From: Mesorhizobium loti
GTDB lineage: Bacteria > Pseudomonadota > Alphaproteobacteria > Rhizobiales > Rhizobiaceae
DNA: 64,000 bases
Reading direction: 5' to 3'
Assembly (NCBI RefSeq): GCF_013170705.1
Contig: NZ_CP033334.1
Span: forward strand, 5,929,501-5,993,500
Made by a program: the position numbers and the translations under genes
In this document: piece by piece, positions 43,226 through 51,974 of the stretch
Numbering within the stretch: position 1 is the stretch's first letter
How the letters are laid out: each line of letters opens with the position of its first letter
Notes under the pieces: model-generated
Told to the model about the DNA's origin: nothing
The model's input: only the letters and a program-made list of their open reading frames with translations
The model's database searches: none

Positions 43226-44558
43226 AAAGGCGCGTCGAGCAAGCCGCCTTGGGCGATGCAAAGAGCTGCGCCGGCGCGGACCACTGGCTGGCCGGTGCGC
43301 CGCGCGTGCCGGTGATCAGCGAGCGCAGTTCCGACAGATAGGTCTGCACGAAGAAGGAGGTCTGGCTTTCCAGCGGCGTATAAGGGCCAGGCCTATAGGC
43401 GCGCGACAGGATGCCGTCGGCATTGTCCTCGGTGATCTTCTTGTCCTGTACCGTGGTCACGTCCCACATCCAGCTGATGGCGTCGGCATCGACGTCCTGA
43501 TCGGCGTCCTTGTCGACGAGCCAAGTCAGGATGACGTCGGTCTCCATGGCATTGCGCGGTATCATCTGGAACAGGGTGACATAGTCGTTGGCAGCGCTGG
43601 CGAAGGACAGCCGCCCGAGGCGGAAGCCGCTTTCGCCGCCATCATAGGCGCTGCGGCCGCCCATCAGGCACGAGACCCCCTCGCCCGTGTTGGACAAGGT
43701 GTTGCGGCCCGAGCCGATCGGCTTGCGGTGCATGGCGAACGGCATGGTGTCGAGGTCGCCCGGCTGCCATGCGCCCTTGTGGAATTCGGCATCGCCGATG
43801 ACGCTGTGCCACGCCTCGATTTCATTCTGCCATTCGACCGCCTTGTCGGCATCGCGGGTCGCGGTGACTTTGACATGGCCGTTGACGCGGTAATATTCGG
43901 GATGCGCCGGCCGGCAATGGTAGCATTCGAGGAAGTTCTCGAGCACCAGCTTCCAGTTCGCCTTGGTCAGGTAGTTCTTGCGGGCGACAATGCGCGCCTG
44001 GTCGAGGCCGTTTTCGCGCAACCCATCCGTCAGCCCCGCCGCGACAGGCTCGATGTCGGGCAAGGAATTGGCGTCCAGGCCACAGAACACCAGGCCGCCG
44101 AAACATTTCGAGGGCACGCGATGCAGTCCGAGCGCTTCCGGGTCCACGCTTGGCGGAAGATCCTGCCGCGACTGCAGTTCGCCGGTCAGCCTGAACGACC
44201 AGGCGTGATAGGGACAGACCAGAAGCTTGCCGCGGCCATCCTTGGTGCAGAGCCGCGAGCCGCGATGGGTGCAGACGTTGTAGTAGGCCGCGATGTCCGC
44301 CTCGCCGTCACCGAAGCGCACAACGATGATCTCCTCGTCGAACAACTGACGCACGATGTAGCGCCCTTTCTCGAGCACTTCGCTGGCATGGGCGACAAGC
44401 ACCCATTGGCGCGGGAACCACAGATCCCGCTCCAGCGCGAAGATGGCCGGGTCTGTATAGAAAGCCTGTTCCAGCGACCAGTCCTGACGCTGCCGGTCAA
44501 TCAGGCGGACAATCTCGTTTCGATCGATGGGCTGGCTGTTCGGTGTGTTGGCCTGCAC
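43224..44558 (-). CDS. Rieske non-heme iron oxygenase, alpha subunit
   Basis: A 444-residue ring-hydroxylating/demethylating oxygenase. Rieske [2Fe-2S] ligands: Cys96, His98 (NVCTHRGS), Cys115, His118 (CPYHAW). The mononuclear iron site follows in NWKLVLENFLECYHCRPAHP, with His214 and His219. The ENFLECYHC form recalls the glycine-betaine, stachydrine and carnitine oxygenases as well as aromatic-acid dioxygenases, so an N-methylated or aromatic substrate is possible. It needs electrons from a reductase that is not encoded nearby. The start is a GTG at 44558 behind AAAGG; an in-frame upstream extension would run into the LysR promoter. Divergent from that LysR gene. Confidence 0.88.
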   Translation of the reverse strand: MQANTPNSQPIDRNEIVRLIDRQRQDWSLEQAFYTDPAIFALERDLWFPRQWVLVAHASEVLEKGRYIVRQLFDEEIIVVRFGDGEADIAAYYNVCTHRGSRLCTKDGRGKLLVCPYHAWSFRLTGELQSRQDLPPSVDPEALGLHRVPSKCFGGLVFCGLDANSLPDIEPVAAGLTDGLRENGLDQARIVARKNYLTKANWKLVLENFLECYHCRPAHPEYYRVNGHVKVTATRDADKAVEWQNEIEAWHSVIGDAEFHKGAWQPGDLDTMPFAMHRKPIGSGRNTLSNTGEGVSCLMGGRSAYDGGESGFRLGRLSFASAANDYVTLFQMIPRNAMETDVILTWLVDKDADQDVDADAISWMWDVTTVQDKKITEDNADGILSRAYRPGPYTPLESQTSFFVQTYLSELRSLITGTRGAPASQWSAPAQLFASPKAACSTRL

Positions 44559-44692
44559 GGCGAACACCTTTCTGCACGCTGGCGTTAGGATGATGTTTCG
44601 ATAGAGTTTGCGATGCCAAAACGGTTGCGGCAAATACAGAAATGGTAGACCTTCATATCGAAAAGGCATGAAGGCAGAACCGGGCTCGAATC

Positions 44693-45586
44693 GTGAAGAC
44701 CCTCAAGACGTCACTTCCGCTTCTGAACGCCATGGTCGCCTTCGAGGCGGCCGCGCGGCATGGCGGCCTGACACCCGCCGCGCAGGAACTCAACATCGCG
44801 CAATCCGCGGTCAGCCGCCACGTCGCCAATCTCGAGAGGCAACTTTCGGTCGAATTGTTCACGCGTCAGGGCAACCGCGTCGCCATCACCGGAGCCGGCA
44901 TGGCGCTGGCCGAAGCGATCCGCGAAGGGCTGACGACCATCAGGCAAGCGGTGGAGGAGCTGACCGAGCACGACAGCGACACATTCGTCGTCGGCTGCAG
45001 CCATGACCTGGCGCAAGCGTGGCTGATGCCCCGCTTCGGCCTGATCACTTCGCTTGTCGCCGAAGGCCGGGTGCTGCTGCAGACATCCAACGACTACAGG
45101 GATTTCGACCAGCCTGAAGTGGCACTGTCGATCCGCTTTGGCGAGCCCGAACAATGGCCTGATCTTGTTACCGAAAAGCTGTTCGACGGAGAATGGTATC
45201 CCGTCTGCGCGCCAGCTTTCCTGGCCCGGCATCCGGCGCTTGCGACGGAAGAGCCGCAGACTTTCCTTGACGTGCCGCTGCTGCATCAGGCGACGCCGCC
45301 CAGGGCGATCGACAGCTGGCAATCGTGGATCGGAACCGACCGCAAGCTCGAGGGGCCCAGGTTCACGAGCTATATGTCGATGATACACGAGACCATCGCC
45401 GGGCGCGGCGCGGCGCTGGCCTGGGCCGGCTTCGCCGATGAACAGCTTCGCCGCGGCCAGCTCATTCGTTTGACCAAGGCCTCGCGTCGCCACGCCGGCT
45501 CCTTCCACATCGTGACGCGGAAGAATGCCGGTCCGCTGGTCAGGTCGGTGGCGCATGCGCTGCTTGGCAGCGTCGGCACCAGCTGA
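44693..45586 (+). CDS. LysR-family regulator (GcvA-like)
   Basis: A 297-residue LysR protein: helix-turn-helix LPLLNAMVAFEAAARHGGLTPAAQELNIAQSAVSR at about 8-42 with VANLERQLSVELFTR, then the effector domain (QTSNDYRDFDQPEVALSIRFG). The GcvA-type start LP.LNA..AFEAAARHG is characteristic. Divergent from the Rieske oxygenase gene, its probable target. GTG start at 44693 with a weak ribosome site; the next ATG would cut the helix-turn-helix. Convergent with the FAD oxidase gene. Confidence 0.9.
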   Translation: MKTLKTSLPLLNAMVAFEAAARHGGLTPAAQELNIAQSAVSRHVANLERQLSVELFTRQGNRVAITGAGMALAEAIREGLTTIRQAVEELTEHDSDTFVVGCSHDLAQAWLMPRFGLITSLVAEGRVLLQTSNDYRDFDQPEVALSIRFGEPEQWPDLVTEKLFDGEWYPVCAPAFLARHPALATEEPQTFLDVPLLHQATPPRAIDSWQSWIGTDRKLEGPRFTSYMSMIHETIAGRGAALAWAGFADEQLRRGQLIRLTKASRRHAGSFHIVTRKNAGPLVRSVAHALLGSVGTS

Positions 45587-45590
45587 GGGA

Positions 45591-46862
45591 TCAGGCTTCG
45601 CGGCCAAACCTTGAGGCGTCGTGGCGCGCGCCCCAGGCCGGCATGGCGGCCTCGACCTCGGCTTCGGACTTGAAGGCATCGGAAGCGTAACGGTCGACAC
45701 GGAAGCGTCCGGGCGAGACGAACGGGGCCTGACCGAGGGCGAGTTCGCAGGCGAGCCGGCCAAGGCCCGGGCCATGGGTGACACCGCTCTCATTGTCGCC
45801 GCCGGCGATCACGACGTTGTCGCTGCCCGGGACCTTGCCGACCACGAGGCTGTTGTCAGGTGTGTAGCACGGCACGCCTTGCGCCCAACTCGCGATCTTC
45901 GAACCGCGCAGCGGCGGGAAAATCGTCTGCAATTCCGCAAGCTCTTGCTCGGATGTCGCCTGCATGAGTTCCAGATTGTGCGGCTGACCGGGTTCGATGT
46001 CGCTGTCGGCCGTTTTGTAGAGAGGTTGATAGTGCCGCCCGGTGCCCCACATGACAGCGCCGAATGTTTCGCGCAGCCACAGCCGCAACTCGCGGCACTG
46101 GACTGTCGGGATCGTTGACGGCAACCCCCTGTTGTCGGTGACGATGCGCGTCGCGACGACCCGCAGCAGCGGCAGCTGCCAGCCAAGGCCCGCGATCACC
46201 TGGTTGTTCCAGGCGCCGGCGGCAACGATCGCGCCATCGGCCTCAATGCTGCCCTGGTCGGTTTCGATCGTCACCCGGTCACCCGCATCCTGGATGGCGG
46301 TGACGCGCGTCCCGTTGCGGAAGACACCGCCAAGCTCGCCGATCTGGCCGGTGAGCACCTTCATCGCCAGGCTGGTATCCAGCTGGATGCCGTGCGGGTT
46401 GTAAGCCGCCGAGTGCACGCGCGCCGGATCGATCAGGCCTTGCATCTTCTGGCCGATCTGCGCGGCGTTCAGATCCTGCATTTCCGGCGGCGCGTAGGGA
46501 GAGTCCAGCACCGGACGCACGAAGCGCTCGCGTCCATCCTCGGTCAGCGCCATGATCAAGGTGCCGTTCGGCCGGTAGCCGATCTCGACGCCGACCTCGT
46601 GCAGCCGGCGATAGAAATCGAGCCCATACTGCTGCAGCTGAAAGCCTTCCTCGCCGAGCGGGATCATGCCTGCGGACCAGTGGGAGACGAACCCCGCACC
46701 GGCGCCGGTGGTCGCCGCGCCCGGCTGACCCGCATCGATGATGGTCACCCGGCGCACGCCGGACCGCAGCAGATGCACGGCCGCGCTGCAGCCGATGATG
46801 CCACCGCCGATCACGGCGATATGCCGGTTGCCGCCTCCGGTGTGGTTGCCGTTTGTGCTCAT
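45591..46862 (-). CDS. FAD-dependent amino acid oxidase/dehydrogenase (DAO family)
   Basis: A 423-residue flavoprotein: FAD motif GGGIIG at 19-24, GAATTGAGAGFVSHWS (flavin contact), AIVAAGAWNNQVIAGLG, and C-terminal VVIAGGDNESGVTHGPGLGRLACELALG. Related enzymes oxidise glycine, sarcosine, D-amino acids or hydroxyproline. It starts 16 bases after the S9 peptidase gene with GGGAGAAC before the ATG, so the two are one operon: the peptidase may release an amino acid (perhaps proline-linked or N-alkylated) that this enzyme oxidises. Substrate inferred only. Confidence 0.88.
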   Translation of the reverse strand: MSTNGNHTGGGNRHIAVIGGGIIGCSAAVHLLRSGVRRVTIIDAGQPGAATTGAGAGFVSHWSAGMIPLGEEGFQLQQYGLDFYRRLHEVGVEIGYRPNGTLIMALTEDGRERFVRPVLDSPYAPPEMQDLNAAQIGQKMQGLIDPARVHSAAYNPHGIQLDTSLAMKVLTGQIGELGGVFRNGTRVTAIQDAGDRVTIETDQGSIEADGAIVAAGAWNNQVIAGLGWQLPLLRVVATRIVTDNRGLPSTIPTVQCRELRLWLRETFGAVMWGTGRHYQPLYKTADSDIEPGQPHNLELMQATSEQELAELQTIFPPLRGSKIASWAQGVPCYTPDNSLVVGKVPGSDNVVIAGGDNESGVTHGPGLGRLACELALGQAPFVSPGRFRVDRYASDAFKSEAEVEAAMPAWGARHDASRFGREA

Positions 46863-46878
46863 CTATTTTGTTCTCCCT

Positions 46879-48864
46879 TCACTGATGGCCCGGTCCCGCC
46901 CCGGCGGGGCCGATATGTCTTTCCAGCCACCACAGGATGCGCGCGGCGCTGTCGATGTATTCGGGGTAACCGCGCAGGCTGTGCCCAGCCTTCGGATAGA
47001 TGACGAGAGCGCTCGGCGCTCCGGACCTCAGGGCCGCGAAATGGCATTCCTCGGCCTGTCCCGGCGGTGTGCTCTTGTCGATAGCGCCGGCCATGATCAG
47101 CGACGGCACGATCTTCTTCTGCTTGTGGAACGCGGGGCTGCGCGCAAAATACTCGCCGCCGGGTTGCCACGGCGACGTCGTCAGCATGATCTCGTCAAAT
47201 TCAGGGATTTGCGACGTGCGGTGCTGGCTATACCAGTCGCCAACCGGAGAGATCGGCACCGCCGCGGCGAAGCGGTCGCTCTGCGAGGGCAGCCAGGCTG
47301 ACATGAAGCCGCCATAGCTGGTGCCGGTGACGGCGACGCGCGCGGCATCGACCAGCCCGCGCGCGACCAGCGCGTCGACCCCGCCGATGATGTCCTGCGA
47401 GTCGGCGCCGCCCATGTCGCCCTTGACGGCACGGGCAAAGTCGTCGCCGCGCCCGGTGCTGCCACGCGGGTTCGGGAACAGGACCGTCCAGCCGCGGCTG
47501 GCAAGAATGGCGCCGGCGCGCGAACGGCCAAGCCAGCGGTTGCGGTGCGCCGAAACCGGCCCGCCATGAACGTCCACCAGGAGCGGCGTCGGGGCCGTCG
47601 CGCCAGACGGCCGCACCAGCCAGCCCTGGATCGTCAGCCCGTCCGGCGCCGGCCATTCGAAGGGCTCGACCATACCGCAGGCGGCCATCGCCTTGGCGGC
47701 ACCGGGCGCGGCCAGCGAGGCCAGTTCAACAATGGAGCCATCCGTCTCTTCGGCCAGGAACGGCGCGCGCGACCAGGATTCAGCGATGAACAGCGAGCCC
47801 CTGTCCCCGATCGGATGAGACGCGGGCACCCACTCGCCATGGGTGAGTTCGCGCGACGCCCAATGTTGCGTCGCGACCGCACGGTCGAGCGAGAAATCGC
47901 CGCTCACGGTTTCTGGGCCACCAGCACCGGCAAAATGGATGACCGTTGCCGAACGCCATTCGACCGATGTCACATCGATGCCCGGCGTGTCGGCAATTAC
48001 AACCGCACCGGTTTTCAGATCGAGAATGGAAAGCAGACCCGCGACCAGCCCGCGATCGCTGCAGAATGCCTGGACGAAGGCGACCTTGTCGCCGCCCGGA
48101 CCGCCCCTGACGCAGCCGATCTGGTCCTTTGGCGTGTGGATCGTCCGCGCGGAGCCCGAGCCGGCATCGACCAGCGCCAGATGCGCCCTGTACCAGCTGC
48201 CCTCGCTGTGATCGTCGCTGACCAGGGCAACAATACTGCCGTTGCCGGACCAGCTCGCTTCCCAGACGTTCAGCGGCGGGGCGGTGAGCGGGCGGGCGGC
48301 ACCCTTGATATCCCAGATCCATATGCGGCGCCAAAGGTCCTCGCCCTCGCCCAGCCGAACCTCGGGCAGCCAGGCAACGGCTTCCGCCTGTTGTTTCTGG
48401 GCATAGCCGCCGTGGATACCGGCAAGGTCGGCCGCGGTTCCGGCAACCACCAGAAGAAGTTTCTTGCCGTCCGGCGACCAGTCGAGCTGTTCGATGCGCC
48501 CTTGCAAGGCGGCGCTCGCGACAACGACACTGTCGGACCATATCTCGATCAGGTCCGCCGCGGGACCGTCACCCTGGCAGGCGAATGCCAGCCGCGCCCC
48601 GTCAGGCGACAAACGGATCTGCCGCGCTTCCCTTTCGCTCAGACGTTTGAGCGGACCGCCACCGCGTGCGACCTGGTAGAGCCTGCTCGCGGGTCCATCC
48701 TCGATCGTTCCTTCGAAACTCTGGCCGATGAAATGGAGTTGTCCCGCGCCATGATGGCCGCACAGCGAGCGGCCGCCGAAGACGTGGCCGGGGGCGCCAA
48801 GAAGATCGCTGTAGAAGCCATGGACGGCTTCGAATTCCGCCGAGGAGCGAAAATCCCGTTGCAT
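46879..48864 (-). CDS. S9-family peptidase (prolyl oligopeptidase/acylaminoacyl peptidase type)
   Basis: A 661-residue cytoplasmic serine peptidase with an N-terminal beta-propeller (repeated IRLSPDGARLAF, LDWSPDGKKLLL elements) and a C-terminal alpha/beta hydrolase domain. The catalytic triad is Ser516 in TGTSYGG, Asp596 in GAIDKSTPP and His628 in AGHSLRG; VDVHGGPVSAHRN supplies the oxyanion region. It degrades imported oligopeptides. First gene of the minus-strand operon with the FAD oxidase; its promoter shares the TAGACA-N4-TGTCT palindrome with the divergent dipeptidase gene. No signal peptide. Confidence 0.92.
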   Translation of the reverse strand: MQRDFRSSAEFEAVHGFYSDLLGAPGHVFGGRSLCGHHGAGQLHFIGQSFEGTIEDGPASRLYQVARGGGPLKRLSEREARQIRLSPDGARLAFACQGDGPAADLIEIWSDSVVVASAALQGRIEQLDWSPDGKKLLLVVAGTAADLAGIHGGYAQKQQAEAVAWLPEVRLGEGEDLWRRIWIWDIKGAARPLTAPPLNVWEASWSGNGSIVALVSDDHSEGSWYRAHLALVDAGSGSARTIHTPKDQIGCVRGGPGGDKVAFVQAFCSDRGLVAGLLSILDLKTGAVVIADTPGIDVTSVEWRSATVIHFAGAGGPETVSGDFSLDRAVATQHWASRELTHGEWVPASHPIGDRGSLFIAESWSRAPFLAEETDGSIVELASLAAPGAAKAMAACGMVEPFEWPAPDGLTIQGWLVRPSGATAPTPLLVDVHGGPVSAHRNRWLGRSRAGAILASRGWTVLFPNPRGSTGRGDDFARAVKGDMGGADSQDIIGGVDALVARGLVDAARVAVTGTSYGGFMSAWLPSQSDRFAAAVPISPVGDWYSQHRTSQIPEFDEIMLTTSPWQPGGEYFARSPAFHKQKKIVPSLIMAGAIDKSTPPGQAEECHFAALRSGAPSALVIYPKAGHSLRGYPEYIDSAARILWWLERHIGPAGAGPGHQ

Positions 48865-48967
48865 CGGATACCCTCATAATCATGCGCTGCGGACACCACC
48901 GCGCGGAGCCGCGCCGCACTGACCTGATGGCAACGACGGCGACCATACAGGCTCAATCGGAGCTGTC

Positions 48968-48983
48968 TAGACACATGTGTCTG
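48968..48983. promoter_or_regulatory. TAGACA-N4-TGTCT palindrome, copy 1
   Basis: TAGACACATGTGTCTG, containing the perfect 14-base palindrome AGACACATGTGTCT. It is near the middle of the 220-base divergent region, about 105 bases from the S9 peptidase start and about 102 from the dipeptidase start. A second copy lies at 50255. Likely operator for a shared regulator. Confidence 0.65.
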
Positions 48984-49084
48984 TGGCCTGATAGTTGATA
49001 GGCGCTGCATCTGGATCATGCGACCGGAACGCTGATTGATCCGGCGTTCCGAGATGTTGGTACTGCCGAGAGAGCGAGGAAAAA

Positions 49085-50077
49085 GTGACCGTTTCGAATG
49101 CCGCCCGGGCAATTTTTGACAGTGAAATCATTTGGGACGCGCATTCCGGCTTCATGCCGGATCCGGCGGCGGACCTGAACAATCTGCAGATCTGGCGCGA
49201 TGCCGGCATCGACTATCTGTCGATCGACGTCGGCTTCGATCTGTTGCCCTGGGAGCAGACCGTCAGGACGCTGGCGAATTTCCGCCACTGGATCCTTTCC
49301 AATTCCCAGCATTACACCCTCGTCTCCTCGGTCGCGGAAATCCGCAAGGCCAAGGCCGAGGGCAAACTCGCGATCACGTTCGACATAGAGGGCATGAACG
49401 CGCTCGACGGCCGCATCGAGATGGTGGAGTTCTACCACCAGCTCGGCGTGCGCCAGATCCTGTTTGCGTACAACAGGAACAATCTTGCCGGCGGCGGCTG
49501 CCACGACGTCGAGACCGGCCTGACAGCGTTCGGCCGCGAGGTCATCGACGAGATGAACCGTCTCGGCATGTTTGTCGACGTCACCCATACCGGCTACCGC
49601 ACTTCAATGGAGGTCATGGAGTATTCCAACCGGCCGGTCATCTTCTCGCACTCCAACCCCAAGGCGCTTTGCGGTCACGGCCGCAACATCACCGACGATC
49701 AGATCAAGGCCTGCGCACGCACTGGCGGCATTGTCGCGATCGTCGGGCTCAATCGTTTCCTCGGCGAAGGCCGGACGGATTCGGAGAGGCTGGCCGACCA
49801 CATCGAATATCTCGTCGATCTGATCGGCCCGCGCCATGTCGGCATAGGGCTGGACTACGCCTTCCCGGTCGACGTCAAGGGTATCGACCGCATCATCTCC
49901 GACAACCCGCAATTCTGGCCCAAGAACGAATATCCCGAAGGTGCCACGACCTACTCGGCCCCTGGCCAGATGCGCGAACTGGCCGAGGTGCTGCTGCGCC
50001 GTGGCCAATCGGAGCATGCGGTGCGCGACATCATGGGCGGCAATTTCATGCGGCTCGCGAGCGAGATCTGGAAGTAG
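49085..50077 (+). CDS. M19 (renal dipeptidase) family protein
   Basis: A 330-residue TIM-barrel hydrolase of the membrane-dipeptidase family, which cleaves dipeptides (often with a D-residue) with two zinc ions. Metal-site residues are Glu102 (FDIEGMNAL), His168 (DVTHTG), His189 (IFSHSN) and Asp257 (GIGLDYAFP). The first motif, normally H-x-D, is His20-Ser-Gly (WDAHSG): one ligand is missing, so metal binding or specificity may differ. GTG start behind GAGGAAAAA. No signal peptide. Located between the S9 peptidase and the Dpp-type importer, each side with a copy of the shared palindrome. Confidence 0.88.
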   Translation: MTVSNAARAIFDSEIIWDAHSGFMPDPAADLNNLQIWRDAGIDYLSIDVGFDLLPWEQTVRTLANFRHWILSNSQHYTLVSSVAEIRKAKAEGKLAITFDIEGMNALDGRIEMVEFYHQLGVRQILFAYNRNNLAGGGCHDVETGLTAFGREVIDEMNRLGMFVDVTHTGYRTSMEVMEYSNRPVIFSHSNPKALCGHGRNITDDQIKACARTGGIVAIVGLNRFLGEGRTDSERLADHIEYLVDLIGPRHVGIGLDYAFPVDVKGIDRIISDNPQFWPKNEYPEGATTYSAPGQMRELAEVLLRRGQSEHAVRDIMGGNFMRLASEIWK

Positions 50078-50254
50078 TCGAGAACACGGGCTGCGCTTCA
50101 GCTCTTGCTTCCGCCGACCGGCGGGCCAGCTTGCCAGGGGGGCCGATCGCATCTCGCCCCCCCCGCCCGAGTGCCGGCAGGGGCGGATCGGATATCGGAA
50201 TTTTGCGCAAGACGCGCCATATCCAAGATTCGAACATGCCAGCAAAATTTTCGC

Positions 50255-50270
50255 TAGACATACATGTCTA
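50255..50270. promoter_or_regulatory. TAGACA-N4-TGTCT palindrome, copy 2
   Basis: TAGACATACATGTCTA, with perfect 7-base arms TAGACAT and ATGTCTA around AC, about 93 bases before the ATG of the Dpp-type receptor gene. It agrees with the 48968 copy at 12 of 16 positions. The remaining part of the 285-base gap is GC-rich with G and C runs and holds no other recognisable signal. Confidence 0.65.
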
Positions 50271-50362
50271 TCCCTAGCAGTTTTAGCTGACCAATAAATT
50301 CGGCGCGGTTCGAAAAAGCCAGCAGATCAAGCACGACAATTAAAACAGCAGAGGGGTAGAGC

Positions 50363-51922
50363 ATGTCCATTTTGACCGACACCAGGGTTTCGCGACGCGG
50401 CCTGCTGGCTGGAGCCGGAGCCTTTGGTCTTGCCTCGATGGTCAATCCAAAAATCTCCTGGTCGGCCGATGGCCCGATCCTGAAGGTGCGCTCATACGCC
50501 GACATCCAGACGCTCGACCCCTGCTTCCGGCTGGCCGCGCCCGAAGGCGACATCACCAGCGTCATTTTCGCCGGCCTCGTCGTCACCACGCCTGGCGAGA
50601 GCTGGGGCTGGCGGCCGATGGCGGCGGAGACGATCACGCAACTCGACCCCATGACGGTCGCCTTCAAACTGCGCGACAATATCGGCTTCACCGACGGCTA
50701 TGGTCAGATGACGGCGGAAGACGTCAAATTCTCGATCGAGCGCATCGCCGACCCGGCCAACAAGAGCCCCTATGCCGGCGACTGGGCGACGCTCAAGGAG
50801 GTCGAGGTCAAGGACAAGCTCTCGGGCATCATCCATCTCAAGCAGGCCTTCGCGCCGCTGTGGACATCCACCTTGCCGACGCCGTCCGGGACCATCCTGT
50901 CGAAGAAAGCCATCACCGAACTCGGCGGCAAGTTGGGCGTCAAGCCGGTTGCGCAGTCGGGCCCCTACATACTGAAGGAATGGCTGCCCAAGCAGCGCAC
51001 GGTGCTGGTGCGCAACCCTGACTGGAAGTACGAGCCGGGCGGCTTTGCCGAAATCCACATCCATCCGATCGAGGACGAGAAGACAGGCGAACTCGGCTAC
51101 GAGGCCGGCGATCTCGATTACACCTGGACCGCGGTCTCCTCGATCTCGCGGCTGAAACAGACGCCGCCGCCGAAGACCAAGGTCGTCGAGAAGCCGTCGC
51201 TGGCCTTTGTCTGGCTGGGCATGAACCAGGATGTCGCGCCGTTCAACAATCCGAACATGCGCCGCGCGGTGCAATATGCGGTGGACCGCAAGGCCGTCGT
51301 CGATGCGGCCTATTTCGGCGCGGCCGCCACCGCGACCGGCATCATCGCGCCCGGCCTGCCCGGCCACCGCGAGAAGAACCTTTTCGACTACGATCCGGAC
51401 CGCGCTCGCGACATGATCGCCAAGGAGGGGCTTGCCGGCACAACGATCACGCTCGACATCCTCAACAAGACCGAGCGCCTGACCGCCGCTCAGGTCGTGC
51501 AGTCGAACCTGCAGGATGTCGGCCTCAACGTCGAGATCAAGCAGAACGACAGCGGCACCTTCTGGACGCTCGGCGCCAAGGAAGGCGACTACTGGAAGAA
51601 GCTGCAGATGATCATCAGCCGCTTTTCCATGCAGCCGGACCCAAGCTGGGCCACCGCGTGGTTCACACGCGACCAGATCGGCGTCTGGAACTGGGAGCGT
51701 TTCTCCAGCGAGGAATTCGACAAGCTCAATGCCGAGGGCATGGTCGAACTCGACCCGGCCAAGCGCGACGTCATCTACAAGAAGCTGCAGGACCTGATGG
51801 AGGAGAACGGCAACTACGTCTTCCTCACCCACGAAGTCACCGGCGTCATGTATCGCGACTCGGTCGCGGCCGGCCTGAAGCCGAACGGTGAACCGGTGTT
51901 CACCGATTTCAAACCGGCATGA
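50363..51922 (+). CDS. Dipeptide/oligopeptide ABC transporter periplasmic binding protein (DppA-like)
   Basis: A 519-residue family 5 binding protein with a twin-arginine signal (VSRRGLLAGAGAFGLAS) and the mature-domain pattern ILKVRSYADIQTLDPCFR, MTAEDVKFSIERIADP, MRRAVQYAVDRKAVVDAAYFG and NEPVF-type end. Binds peptides or peptide-like compounds in the periplasm. First gene of a complete importer operon (50363-55744) that also leads into the CocE/NonD hydrolase; the ATG follows GAGGGG. The palindrome at 50255 is its likely control site. Confidence 0.92.
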   Translation: MSILTDTRVSRRGLLAGAGAFGLASMVNPKISWSADGPILKVRSYADIQTLDPCFRLAAPEGDITSVIFAGLVVTTPGESWGWRPMAAETITQLDPMTVAFKLRDNIGFTDGYGQMTAEDVKFSIERIADPANKSPYAGDWATLKEVEVKDKLSGIIHLKQAFAPLWTSTLPTPSGTILSKKAITELGGKLGVKPVAQSGPYILKEWLPKQRTVLVRNPDWKYEPGGFAEIHIHPIEDEKTGELGYEAGDLDYTWTAVSSISRLKQTPPPKTKVVEKPSLAFVWLGMNQDVAPFNNPNMRRAVQYAVDRKAVVDAAYFGAAATATGIIAPGLPGHREKNLFDYDPDRARDMIAKEGLAGTTITLDILNKTERLTAAQVVQSNLQDVGLNVEIKQNDSGTFWTLGAKEGDYWKKLQMIISRFSMQPDPSWATAWFTRDQIGVWNWERFSSEEFDKLNAEGMVELDPAKRDVIYKKLQDLMEENGNYVFLTHEVTGVMYRDSVAAGLKPNGEPVFTDFKPA

Positions 51923-51974
51923 CATCGACCCGCGGGGGCCTGCCCCCGCCGGAGACGTTCCGACGGGTAATGAC

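Noticed and set aside
42960..44588. 542-codon open frame on the plus strand
   Set aside because: Antisense to the TPP-enzyme and Rieske oxygenase genes; composition is typical of a shadow frame.
49085..50077. Dipeptidase gene as a pseudogene because of the missing metal ligand
   Set aside because: The frame is intact over the full family length, other metal residues are kept and there is a good ribosome site, so divergence is more likely than decay.
50120..50210. Intergenic repeat element or terminator in the G/C-run region
   Set aside because: There are homopolymer G and C runs and short GC symmetries, but no clean stem followed by T and no second copy in the window.
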